Of a stretch of DNA of 35,290 nucleotides, positions 22,147 through 31,377 are shown one piece after another; positions within the stretch are counted from its first letter, which is position 1; every line of letters starts with the position of its first letter. A model generated the notes under the pieces. The model did not search any database. It had not been told where the DNA came from and saw only the letters and a list, made by a program, of their open reading frames with translations. The position numbers and the translations under genes were made by a program. This stretch comes from Candidatus Staskawiczbacteria bacterium RIFCSPHIGHO2_02_FULL_43_16 (GTDB lineage Bacteria > Patescibacteriota > Minisyncoccia > Minisyncoccales > Staskawiczbacteraceae), in assembly GCA_001821935.1 (NCBI GenBank), contig MHOU01000002.1:23484-58773 (forward strand), in the 5' to 3' direction.

Positions 22147-22206
22147 TTCTCCTGGGTTTGTAAGAAATGATATTCGTCTTCGTCATTGGTAATGTAACCC
22201 ATCTTG

Positions 22207-22260
22207 GCGCCCTGCGCTTTATCATCGCAAAATATAATTAGGATAAAACGCAGGACGCCC
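22207..22260 (-). ncRNA. Possible minus-strand structured RNA
   Basis: An 18-bp inverted repeat surrounds an 18-nt loop. Read on the plus strand it has two C-A mismatches; on the minus strand both become G-U pairs, so all 18 positions pair. This suggests that RNA from the minus strand is what is constrained. A minus reading frame across it and downstream (DDKAQGAKMGYITNDEDEYH) could also be a gene relic. Confidence 0.35.
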
Positions 22261-22304
22261 GAATGGGTGTAAAAGCTCTTTATAGTAAGGGTTTGTAAAA
22301 ATCC

Positions 22305-22345
22305 AAAACAAAAAACCTGTGTATAAACCGCAGGTTTTTTGTTTT
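22305..22345. terminator. Bidirectional terminator
   Basis: AAAACAAAAAACCTG...CAGGTTTTTTGTTTT, a 15-bp perfect stem with T-rich flanks in both directions, just before the ABC transporter promoter. Confidence 0.88.
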
Positions 22346-22371
22346 ACATAAAAAGTGATACTATTGATAAA

Positions 22372-24216
22372 ATGCAAAATAAAATTACCTATCCAAAAGT
22401 AAAATTACGAGATGTCCTCTCGGCTTTTTGGGCCGGAATTAAACCGCAAAAGTTCAAACTTTTTGTGATGATTTTTGGTGTGGCTGTCACTAATTTGCTT
22501 TACATCATTACTCCGCTGTTTTACAAGCGTTTTTTTGATGTGATTATGGCAGGGGGCAACACCCCTTCAGTAGCTCAAGTTCTTGTGAGAATTATTATCT
22601 ATATTGGGTTTTTGCATGGGGCGGCCTGGCTTTTTACTCGTATCGCCGAATTCGCTAACAATACGTATGTTCCCATGACCATGGCCAATTTAAAACAACA
22701 AGCATATGACCATTTAATTGAACATTCGTATAGTTTTTTTGCGAACAACTTTGTTGGCGCGCTTGTTCAGCGGATCAGCCGTTTTAGCAGAGCCTTTGAG
22801 ATTCTTTCCGATGAGGTAGTGTGGAATTTACTGCCATTGCTTGTCAGAGTGAGCGGCATTTTAGTGGTGCTATTTTTCATTAATAAATGGATTGATTTGG
22901 TGGTTTTGGTTTGGATTATTATTTTTATTTCTTTCAATGTTGTTTTTTCACTTTGGAAGTTGAAATATGATATTAAGGCAGCGGCGGTTGATTCAAAAGC
23001 CACCGGATATTTAGCTGACACTATTACTAATCAGAATACGGTTACATTGTTTAATGGCATTGAAAGAGAAAAACGCGGTTATAAAAATGTCACAGGCGAG
23101 CAGGCATCATTACAGCGTTTTAGGTGGAATTTAGGTGGTACTATTAATGCGGTGCAAAGCGCTCTTTCGTTTGGCATTGAGCTTCTACTATTTTACATTG
23201 CCATCAGATATTGGAGTCTTGATATTATCACTGTTGGGGTATTCGTTTTACTGCAAGCATATGTTGTAAATTTAATTGACCAGTTATGGGGGTTTGCCAG
23301 GGTTGTGCGCCATATCTATGAAGCCTACGCTGATGCCAAGGAAATGGTGGAGATTATGAAGCTGCCCCATGAGATTGTTGATGTTCCGGGAGCAAAAGAG
23401 TTGGTGGTTAAAAACGGCCAAATAGAATTTAAAAAACTGAATTTCGCGTTTAACAGCACGCGCAAGGTGTTGGAAAAAATAAACATTGTTATCAAGCCCG
23501 GGGAAAAAGTGGCGCTCATTGGCCCTTCCGGGGCAGGCAAAACCACCTTTGTAAAATTACTGCTAAGGCTGTATTCGCCAACTTCCGGCCACATTTTCAT
23601 TGATGGCCAGGATATCCAGAAAGTGACCCAGGGCAGTTTGCGCCAGAATATTTCCATGGTGCCGCAGGATCCGGTACTGTTTCACCGCACCTTGGCGGAA
23701 AATATTGCCTATGGGGCGCCTGCCGCCTTCGCCAAGGCTCCGGCGAGCCAAGCAAAAAAAGAAATTGCCAAAGCGGCAAAGCTGGCCCACTGCGATGAAT
23801 TTATCAAAAACTTGCCGCAGGGCATGGAAACCTTTGTGGGTGAGCGGGGAATTAAATTGTCCGGCGGCGAGCGCCAGCGGGTGGCCATTGCCCGGGCTAT
23901 CTTAAAAAACGCGCCGATACTGGTGTTGGACGAAGCAACCAGCAGTTTGGATTCTCATTCTGAAATGTTGATCCAAGACGCGTTAAATACCTTAATGAAG
24001 GGAAAAACCACCATTGTTATTGCCCACAGGCTTTCTACCATTCAAAAAATGGACAGGATTATTGTGGTGGACAAGGGAAAGATTATTGAAGAAGGCAGTC
24101 ATGATGAATTGTTGCGTAATGAACGGAGTTTGTATAAAAAATTATGGACCTTGCAAGCAGGAGGGTTTTTGGCAGAGGAAGATGAGGAGAAAGTGGAAGA
24201 AAATGATGAATTGTAA
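22372..24216 (+). CDS. ABC exporter, fused permease and ATPase
   Basis: I start at ATG 22372 (614 residues), 7 nt after TACTAT (22359-22364). Residues 1-320 form a six-helix exporter permease. Residues about 345-600 are the ATPase: Walker A GPSGAGKT, Q-loop MVPQDPVLFHRT, signature LSGGERQRVAIAR, Walker B ILVLDEATSSLD, and H-loop IAHRLSTI. Such half-transporters dimerise and export lipids, peptides or drugs. Residues about 451-461 (AAFAKAPASQA), between the Q-loop and signature, come from a palindromic element also found in the nuclease gene. The C-terminal tail is acidic (EEDEEKVEENDEL). Confidence 0.93.
   Translation: MQNKITYPKVKLRDVLSAFWAGIKPQKFKLFVMIFGVAVTNLLYIITPLFYKRFFDVIMAGGNTPSVAQVLVRIIIYIGFLHGAAWLFTRIAEFANNTYVPMTMANLKQQAYDHLIEHSYSFFANNFVGALVQRISRFSRAFEILSDEVVWNLLPLLVRVSGILVVLFFINKWIDLVVLVWIIIFISFNVVFSLWKLKYDIKAAAVDSKATGYLADTITNQNTVTLFNGIEREKRGYKNVTGEQASLQRFRWNLGGTINAVQSALSFGIELLLFYIAIRYWSLDIITVGVFVLLQAYVVNLIDQLWGFARVVRHIYEAYADAKEMVEIMKLPHEIVDVPGAKELVVKNGQIEFKKLNFAFNSTRKVLEKINIVIKPGEKVALIGPSGAGKTTFVKLLLRLYSPTSGHIFIDGQDIQKVTQGSLRQNISMVPQDPVLFHRTLAENIAYGAPAAFAKAPASQAKKEIAKAAKLAHCDEFIKNLPQGMETFVGERGIKLSGGERQRVAIARAILKNAPILVLDEATSSLDSHSEMLIQDALNTLMKGKTTIVIAHRLSTIQKMDRIIVVDKGKIIEEGSHDELLRNERSLYKKLWTLQAGGFLAEEDEEKVEENDEL
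23722..23753 (+). repeat. Palindromic element inside the ABC transporter gene
   Basis: GCCGCCTTCGCCAAGGCTCC followed by GGCGAGCCAAGC is inserted in frame where related ATPases have a short acidic loop after NIAYG. It aligns to 497-529 with a few substitutions and small indels. Confidence 0.65.
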
Positions 24217-24298
24217 GATTTTGGCAGGCCTACCGTCTTCTATTAATCATATCTTAATAAAGGTCGGACATTATGGAATTCAAAATTTAAAAATAAAT

Positions 24299-24398
24299 GC
24301 GAGATAAGGTATCCAGCGAAAGTCAAGCCACAAGGTATATTATATATCTTAGCTTGATTTTCGAGGTGAATTTCCTTGCTTCGCTTAGTAAATTCATG
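24299..24398 (+). ncRNA. Structured leader element, copy 2 (upstream of the secreted protein gene)
   Basis: Same order as 21217-21315: GCGAGATAAGGTATCCAG, a 12-bp stem (24317-24328 with 24352-24363, one G-U), a 23-nt loop CACAAGGTATATTATATATC..., GAGGTG, and a hairpin GAATTT...AAATTC ending at ATG 24396. Relative to copy 1, six stem positions differ: five are double substitutions that keep pairing and one is A-U to G-U. The loop differs at only about four of 23 positions. Confidence 0.7.
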
Positions 24399-25058
24399 GA
24401 TACAAAAAAATATGTCATTGGCGTGGGATTGATTGCATCAATGTTAATTGCAGGTTCTTCGATGGTTCTGGCCCAAAGTACTGCCGTGGCTATGCCGCAG
24501 ATAGAGCATAAAATGGTGGTGGAAATTGGGCCTTCCGGCCGTACGTTATTGCGAGGAACGGTGGGAGCGGTTGCTGCCAACTCATTAACCGTAAAAAGCT
24601 GGGGCGGGGATTGGGTGGTGAATGTTGGAGCCGGCACCAAGTTAACGCCTGGCAACGACATAGCCCAGTTTCAAGTGGGTGATTTTGTTGGCGTGCAAGG
24701 GGTAACCAGCCAAAGCGCGCTATGGACCATTGACGCCACGTTGGTGCGCAATTGGTCAATTAGACAAGTGTGGCTGGATGCTAAAAAAGAGGTAAAGGAA
24801 CTCATCAGATCCGTCATGCCGCGCAATTGGCAAGGTGTGGTGGTGGGTGATGTGAATGCGGATGGATCATTTAAATTGAAAATCGGGGAAAAAACGTATG
24901 ATATCAAACTGGCCGCTAATGCCATGGTGGTCAACCAAAAGTATATGGCTATTGCCTCAAGCCAAATTAAAACGGGCGATACCGTACGGGTGTACGGCCC
25001 GGCAACAGAAACTAGCATTACCGCTTCGGTGGTGAGGGATGTTTTCATTATGCCGTAA
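24396..25058 (+). CDS. Secreted protein, DUF5666-like beta domains
   Basis: A 220-residue protein from ATG 24396 with a signal peptide (KKYVIGVGLIASMLIAGSSM, cleavage near VLAQS). Two beta-rich repeats follow (RGTVGAVAANSLTVKSWGGD and GVVVGDVNADGSFKLKIGEK), each with a short strand order and a GD turn (FQVGDFVGVQG, IKTGDTVRVYG), as in DUF5666-type exported proteins of unknown role. A longer frame from 24297 runs through the structured leader element and is less likely. Confidence 0.7.
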   Translation: MDTKKYVIGVGLIASMLIAGSSMVLAQSTAVAMPQIEHKMVVEIGPSGRTLLRGTVGAVAANSLTVKSWGGDWVVNVGAGTKLTPGNDIAQFQVGDFVGVQGVTSQSALWTIDATLVRNWSIRQVWLDAKKEVKELIRSVMPRNWQGVVVGDVNADGSFKLKIGEKTYDIKLAANAMVVNQKYMAIASSQIKTGDTVRVYGPATETSITASVVRDVFIMP

Positions 25059-25080
25059 AACTAGAGAGTAGTTACTTAAA

Positions 25081-25116
25081 AAGTGGCGCGCGCCTTTCAG
25101 GCGCGCGCCGCTTTTT
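25081..25116 (+). terminator. Strong terminator
   Basis: AAGTGGCGCGCGCC-TTTCA-GGCGCGCGCCGCTTTTT: a stem of about 14 bp including one G-U, followed by T residues. Confidence 0.9.
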
Positions 25117-25155
25117 ACCCTCGCGCAGAAGATTGCCCCTTCGGATTTTTTTTGC

Positions 25156-25161
25156 TATAAT
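25156..25161 (+). promoter_or_regulatory. -10 box of the ZIP gene
   Basis: TATAAT lies 8 nt before the ATG at 25170. The 17-nt block GGATTTTTTTTGCTATA that contains it is identical to the block before the beta-CASP RNase gene (33424-33440). Confidence 0.65.
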
Positions 25162-25169
25162 AACCGAAT

Positions 25170-25919
25170 ATGATTACCCCATACATTTACGCACTTTTAG
25201 CGGTTGTGTTTGTGAGTCTGGTTTCGCTGGCCGGGGTTTTTACCTTGTCGCTGCGAGAAGATGTGCTGCGAAAATACTTGTTTGTTTTCATCAGCTTGGC
25301 CGCCGGGGCCTTGCTGGGAGATGCTTTCATCCATTTAGTGCCTGAAGCCTTGGAGGCCTCGGTAAACCCCGCCCTCACCAGTACCTTGGTGATCGTGGGC
25401 ATCTTAGTTTTTTTTATCGTAGAAAAGTTTTTCCATTGGCACCACCACGGCGAAGATGTTCACGAACCTCACGCTATCCACCCTATTGGCAAGTTGATTT
25501 TGCTTTCTGACGGCATTCACAATATTACCGACGGCATTGTCATTGGAGCCAGTTTTTTGGTCAGTGTTCCTTTGGGAATTGCCACTACCATTGCGGTAGT
25601 GCTACATGAAATTCCGCAGGAGGTGGGGGACTTTGCTGTATTGCTGCATGCCGGTTATCCCCGCAAGAAAGCTTTGTGGCTGAATTTTCTTTCCGCGCTA
25701 ACGGCCATCGGTGGCGTATTGATTGCTTTTGTGGTGGGGAACCTGGACGGTTACAATACCTGGCTCTTGGCCATGGTGGCCGGAGGTTTTATTTACATTG
25801 CTATTGCGGACCTGGTACCCGAACTCCACAAAACTAAAGAATTGAAGCATTCCTTGATACAGATTGCGGTGGTTACTGTTGGTATTTTTTCCATGTTAGT
25901 GTTAACCTTTTTCGAATAA
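25170..25919 (+). CDS. ZIP-family divalent metal transporter
   Basis: A 249-residue, eight-helix transporter for Zn or Fe. Helix 4 has LLSDGIHNITDGIVIGASF and helix 5 VVLHEIPQEVGDFAVLL, matching the ZIP metal-site motifs HNxxDG and HEIPQExGD. A His-rich loop (WHHHGEDVHEPHAIHP) between helices 3 and 4 is typical. It is followed after one base by the PheRS gene, so these unrelated functions share an mRNA. Confidence 0.93.
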   Translation: MITPYIYALLAVVFVSLVSLAGVFTLSLREDVLRKYLFVFISLAAGALLGDAFIHLVPEALEASVNPALTSTLVIVGILVFFIVEKFFHWHHHGEDVHEPHAIHPIGKLILLSDGIHNITDGIVIGASFLVSVPLGIATTIAVVLHEIPQEVGDFAVLLHAGYPRKKALWLNFLSALTAIGGVLIAFVVGNLDGYNTWLLAMVAGGFIYIAIADLVPELHKTKELKHSLIQIAVVTVGIFSMLVLTFFE

Positions 25920-25920
25920 C

Positions 25921-27036
25921 ATGCGCCAGGATATTGTTATTGATGAAACTCAACATCAATCGGATATTGCATCCGGGCGTGTTAAAAAGCTTTTGGCCTT
26001 TTCGGATCTGACAAAAAAAGAGGGTTCACCAATTAAAATATTGGTGGATACGGTAATGCAACTGCCCCGGTTTGCCGGTTTTGATACTATTGAATTTCCC
26101 AAAATTGTTACCGTGGAAGAAAATTTTGATGTGTTAAATACTCCCAAAAACCATCCCAGCCGCCGCCCAACCGATACCTATTATGTTGATGATAGCCATG
26201 TGCTCCGCACCCAAATGACCGTCATGTGGCCGTACTATTTACGCCATCAAGGCATTAAGGAAAAATTGGAAAAAGAGGGAAGTGTAAGCCTGATGGCTCG
26301 GGGGATTGTGTTTCGCAAAGATGAAATTGACAGCAAGCACTTTCCGGCTTTCCACCAAATTGATTTTCTTTACATTTGCAAAAATTCGCAAAAAGTGATT
26401 TCTTTGGAAGAGTTGCAAGAAGTACAGGCTGACGCGGTCAAAGCCATTTTCGGCGATATTGAGTTCAGGTTTTTAACGGACTCGTTTCCCTTTACTGACC
26501 CTTCAACGCAAGTAGAAATCAATTGGAATGGCAAGTGGATGGAAGTGACTGGCGCGGGCTTGGTGCACACCCAAGTGCTGAAAAATTTCGGGTTAGATCC
26601 CGAAGTTTACAACGGCTGGGCGTTTGCGTTCGGCATTGAAAGATTAGCCATGATTAAAATGGAGATTCCGGACATCCGGGTTTTTTGGTCACAAGATTCG
26701 CGCATCACCAGTCAGTTCAAAGATATTGATAGTAAGTATAAAGAAGTCAGTAAGTATCCGGCTGTTGAGCGCGATATTTCATTTATTATTGACAAAAGCG
26801 TGGCACTTAACAACTACTATGAACTGGTGCGCGATGAATCGGGGGATTTGGTTGAGCAAGTTGAGTTGGTGGATGAATACGAAAACGACGAAAAATTCGG
26901 CGCCGGTAAAAAATCATACACCTTTCATATTGTGTACAGAAGCCTAGAAAAAACTCTCACCAATGAAGAAGTGAACGTGATTCATGGCAAAATTACAGAG
27001 AAGACGAAAAAAGAACTTAATGCTGTAGTGAGATAA
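25921..27036 (+). CDS. pheS: Single-chain phenylalanyl-tRNA synthetase (PheS core fused to FDX-ACB domain)
   Basis: The 371-residue protein holds the class II catalytic core: HPSRRPTDTYYV, motif 2 GIVFRKDEIDSKHFPAFHQI, and motif 3 NGWAFAFGIERLAMI. From about residue 275, YPAVERDISFIIDKSVALNN through ...YRSLEKTLTNEEVNVIHGKI is a ferredoxin-fold anticodon-binding (FDX-ACB) domain, which in ordinary bacteria forms the C-terminus of the separate PheT subunit. The bacterial PheS N-terminal coiled coil is missing. This is the layout of monomeric mitochondrial PheRS. No pheT is adjacent, and the next gene encodes a regulator. Confidence 0.88.
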   Translation: MRQDIVIDETQHQSDIASGRVKKLLAFSDLTKKEGSPIKILVDTVMQLPRFAGFDTIEFPKIVTVEENFDVLNTPKNHPSRRPTDTYYVDDSHVLRTQMTVMWPYYLRHQGIKEKLEKEGSVSLMARGIVFRKDEIDSKHFPAFHQIDFLYICKNSQKVISLEELQEVQADAVKAIFGDIEFRFLTDSFPFTDPSTQVEINWNGKWMEVTGAGLVHTQVLKNFGLDPEVYNGWAFAFGIERLAMIKMEIPDIRVFWSQDSRITSQFKDIDSKYKEVSKYPAVERDISFIIDKSVALNNYYELVRDESGDLVEQVELVDEYENDEKFGAGKKSYTFHIVYRSLEKTLTNEEVNVIHGKITEKTKKELNAVVR

Positions 27037-27040
27037 ATTT

Positions 27041-27721
27041 ATGAGAAGTGAATCATCAGGATTAAATATAGAGTATCCAGAAGATAGTATCCCAAAAGAA
27101 GTTTTGGAGAAGATTGAACCGATAACTTTTGGCGATTTTTTGCGCAGGAAGAGAAAAGCTGGTAAAGAGCTCTTAAAAGATATTGCCACCAGGGCTCTAC
27201 CTTTTGCTGATAACCATTTTTCCACCCTAGATTTGGGGGTAACCCATTTTGGACAACTTGAAACGGGTCTGCGTAAACTTCCAGAAGATTTAAACTACAT
27301 TATAGTTGGATACCAACTTAATGATGATGAAGTTATCCAGCTAAAACGTGCCAATGAGTTGGAGTTAGTATTAGAGGAAGATAAAGAATCCGATGTGGAG
27401 CTGACCAATTATGGTAAGAAAATTTATCGTGTGCCAGCCCGGGTTGAAGACAATCCAACTGTTTCTGTGGCAAATGCGGAAGAATCAGAAAAAGAAAGGG
27501 ATGAATTTGAAAAAAAACTAGCCAAACTTGAACCTCGCCTAAGGTGCATTATTGAACTTAGATTTGGTCTTGGAGATGATGGTAAACTTCATACTCTCAG
27601 GCAAGTGGGAGACATTATTAGTCTTACGCCGGAGAGGGTAAGGATCCTAGAACATAAAGGACTAAAGAATATGGGGCTCAGTTATGAACAAGTAGAGCGC
27701 TTAAGGCGATCTGTGTTTTAA
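27041..27721 (+). CDS. HTH protein with C-terminal sigma-70 region 4 domain
   Basis: A 226-residue protein. Residues about 27-110 look like an XRE-type helix-turn-helix with an enlarged loop (FGDFLRRKRKAGKELLKDIA ... VTHFGQLETGLRKLPEDLNY). After an acidic linker (about 115-160), residues 165-220 match sigma-70 region 4: LEPRLRCIIELRFGLGDDGK, then HTLRQVGDIISLTPERVRIL and EHKGLKNMGL. Regions 2 and 3 are absent, so it is not a full sigma factor. It may regulate transcription by contacting the RNA polymerase flap or -35 DNA. It begins 4 nt after PheRS and is probably co-transcribed. Confidence 0.75.
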   Translation: MRSESSGLNIEYPEDSIPKEVLEKIEPITFGDFLRRKRKAGKELLKDIATRALPFADNHFSTLDLGVTHFGQLETGLRKLPEDLNYIIVGYQLNDDEVIQLKRANELELVLEEDKESDVELTNYGKKIYRVPARVEDNPTVSVANAEESEKERDEFEKKLAKLEPRLRCIIELRFGLGDDGKLHTLRQVGDIISLTPERVRILEHKGLKNMGLSYEQVERLRRSVF

Positions 27722-27740
27722 TAAGAGCGGGTGATCGAAT

Positions 27741-27772
27741 ACAAACCAATAAACTCAAGTTTGTTGGTTTGT
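27741..27772. repeat. 32-bp palindrome, upstream copy
   Basis: ACAAACCAATAAACTC followed by AAGTTTGTTGGTTTGT. It matches the palindrome at 28092-28123 in 30 of 32 positions and lies 11 nt before the -10 box of the winged-helix gene. A probable operator or repeat. Confidence 0.75.
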
Positions 27773-27795
27773 AAAAAGTATAGTAAAATGGAGGT

Positions 27796-28092
27796 ATGGA
27801 AAAATTAAAAACCCCAAAGCAAATTGAGCGCCATATTAAAGGCGTAGCTAACCATCGTCGAATTCAGATTTTGCTTTTAATTGCCGACAGTGAGGGGATA
27901 ACCTTAGATGAGATCATTGAAAAAGTAGAAGCTAATCCAAAAACCATTGGCGAACACACCCGCCGCTTGCATAATGCCGGATTAGTGGAAAAAAATTACA
28001 ACGGGAGGTTTATTCAATTATCCCTTTCTCCGTACGGAAAAATTTTCATTAAATTTATTAAAGAATTTCAGAAATATCATTACAGCAAATGA
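27796..28092 (+). CDS. ArsR-like winged-helix regulator
   Basis: A 98-residue protein with a winged helix: IERHIKGVANHRRIQILLLI, SEGITLDEIIEKVEANPKTI as helix-turn-helix, then GEHTRRLHNAGLVEKNYNGR as recognition helix and wing, and a C-terminal dimer helix. There are no metal-binding Cys. TAAAAT (27784-27789) ends 6 nt before the ATG, and GGAGGT occupies the gap. The gene is bracketed by two near-identical 32-bp palindromes, suggesting autoregulation or a cassette. Confidence 0.85.
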   Translation: MEKLKTPKQIERHIKGVANHRRIQILLLIADSEGITLDEIIEKVEANPKTIGEHTRRLHNAGLVEKNYNGRFIQLSLSPYGKIFIKFIKEFQKYHYSK

Positions 28093-28123
28093 CAAACCAA
28101 CAAACTTGAGTTTGTTGGTTTGT
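28092..28123. repeat. 32-bp palindrome, downstream copy
   Basis: A perfect palindrome (15-bp arms ACAAACCAACAAACT/AGTTTGTTGGTTTGT with TG at the centre) starting on the last base of the winged-helix stop codon. It has no T-run, so terminator function is doubtful. Confidence 0.8.
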
Positions 28124-28142
28124 AGTGGCGAATTTGGTTTTA

Positions 28143-28173
28143 TAAAAAATGGAGCGATTTTGTGGGTCGCTCC
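28143..28173 (-). terminator. Terminator of the zinc-ribbon gene (minus strand)
   Basis: GGAGCGA...TCGCTCC with a T-run on the minus strand (plus AAAAAA, 28144-28149), downstream of the minus-strand gene. Confidence 0.75.
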
Positions 28174-28189
28174 TTCATTCTGTTGCTTT

Positions 28190-28390
28190 TCACCACGTCT
28201 GATGGCAGTTTGGGCAACGATTGGGATTTTCCAGATTAGCAAGTTCTTCCATGCTAACTATGTCTTTGCAGAGCTGGCATTCTTTGACCATGTTGGTTGC
28301 GATGCCTGGATAATCCAATCGCATTTTTTTCTCTGTGTCGAGCAGTTTTGCTGAATCCTTTGAGACAAGAATCATGTGTAACCGATACAT
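28190..28390 (-). CDS. Small zinc-ribbon protein
   Basis: A 66-residue minus-strand protein. CQLC (Cys38, Cys41) and CPNC (Cys59, Cys62) form a zinc ribbon at the C-terminus; the N-terminal half is basic and unrecognised. AAGGAGAAGGC immediately before the ATG is a strong ribosome site. A possible promoter on the minus strand is TTGATT, 16 nt, TAGCAT (plus 28457 down to 28430), giving a leader of about 35 nt. Function unknown; nucleic-acid or protein binding is plausible. Confidence 0.75.
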   Translation of the reverse strand: MYRLHMILVSKDSAKLLDTEKKMRLDYPGIATNMVKECQLCKDIVSMEELANLENPNRCPNCHQTW

Positions 28391-28460
28391 GCCTTCTCCT
28401 TGGTTTCAGGGGAAATTATCTCTGGTGATATGCTACCATATCTCTAAGGAAAATCAATAG

Positions 28461-30605
<2,145 letters not shown>

Positions 30606-30633
30606 AAAATAGTATATAAATTTTTTAAAAAAG

Positions 30634-30663
30634 GCGGCAGGCTGATTGCAATCAGCCTGCCGC
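30634..30663. terminator. Bidirectional terminator between convergent genes
   Basis: GCGGCAGGCTGATTG followed by its exact reverse complement: a 30-bp perfect palindrome between gyrB (plus) and the NT5C-like gene (minus), with an A-run on the left that is a T-run for the minus-strand gene. Confidence 0.85.
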
Positions 30664-30669
30664 TTGGGT

Positions 30670-31260
30670 TTACGGACGCGAAAGGATTTTGAAGATTTCA
30701 TCCCATGAGTGCACTCTGGTGATTAAATCATGCGTTTCCTCTGAACGGTTCCAAGTGCGGTCAAAAAGCAAAACCGGAACACCTTTATCTGCGCAACGCC
30801 TCGCTGTTTCCGGATGGTCTTCAATGTGCAGCGCAACGTCAATTTCTTTGCAAGCCATAGGTTTGGGGCGGTGCAAAATCGCACCGTTGTCACTGCTGCA
30901 AAAATGCACATCTTTGAACATTTTCGGAAAATGCCGGTCAATCATTTCGCGCGTTCCTTCGGCAATTTCCACTGGTCGAGCGGTGATGATGTGTAGTTCG
31001 TGGATTATCGCCAATCCCTTAATCGCTTTTTGCGCCCCAAGCATTGGGCAGATGTTTCTTTTGGCTTCGGAATTATCAAAGGCAATGAAACGTTCCCTGC
31101 CCTGTTCTTTGGTGATTTTCCACACGCCGTCGTACCGGAAAGAAGTAAACTCTTCCACGCGGAACTGTTCGTTGTAGCGTTCATTGCAGAAGGCAAGAAA
31201 CGCCGGGAAAGTATCCACAGCTACGTCGTCAAAATCAATGCCGATTTTCCGTTTTGTCAC
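30670..31260 (-). CDS. HAD-superfamily 5'(3')-nucleotidase-like protein (NT5C-like)
   Basis: A 196-residue minus-strand protein. IGIDFDDVAVD supplies the nucleophile Asp9 and acid/base Asp11; LHIITARP is motif II with Thr; LHRPKP may supply the Lys; and ALHIEDHPETARRCADKGVP is motif III, followed by VLLFDRTWN. This resembles cytosolic deoxyribonucleotidases of the NT5C type, which dephosphorylate nucleoside monophosphates. The GTG start follows AAAGGGAAAAACC. Its promoter on the minus strand is TTGCAA, 17 nt, TATAAA (31328 down to 31300). Confidence 0.8.
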   Translation of the reverse strand: MTKRKIGIDFDDVAVDTFPAFLAFCNERYNEQFRVEEFTSFRYDGVWKITKEQGRERFIAFDNSEAKRNICPMLGAQKAIKGLAIIHELHIITARPVEIAEGTREMIDRHFPKMFKDVHFCSSDNGAILHRPKPMACKEIDVALHIEDHPETARRCADKGVPVLLFDRTWNRSEETHDLITRVHSWDEIFKILSRP

Positions 31261-31299
31261 GGTTTTTCCCTTTCGTAAAAAAAGTAGGTACTGGTTAAT

Positions 31300-31328
31300 T
31301 TTATATCATACCTTATCACTCATTGCAA
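31300..31328 (-). promoter_or_regulatory. Sigma-70 promoter of the NT5C-like gene
   Basis: On the minus strand, TTGCAA (31328-31323), a 17-nt spacer and TATAAA (31305-31300), with a leader of about 33 nt. It is divergent from the promoter of the histidine phosphatase gene. Confidence 0.7.
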
Positions 31329-31341
31329 TTGTGGCGTTACG

Positions 31342-31370
31342 TTGAAATTTCAATAAAAAAAGAGTAAATT
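31342..31370 (+). promoter_or_regulatory. Promoter of the histidine phosphatase gene
   Basis: TTGAAA (31342-31347), a 17-nt spacer and TAAATT (31365-31370), 7 nt before the ATG at 31378. A leaderless mRNA is expected. Confidence 0.6.
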
Positions 31371-31377
31371 TAAGTAT

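Noticed and set aside
24297-24395. Longer N-terminus for the secreted protein
   Set aside because: It would translate the structured leader element and hide the signal peptide that starts at 24396.
28092-28123. Palindrome as terminator of the winged-helix gene
   Set aside because: There is no T-run after it, and a near-identical palindrome lies upstream of the same gene, which favours an operator or repeat.
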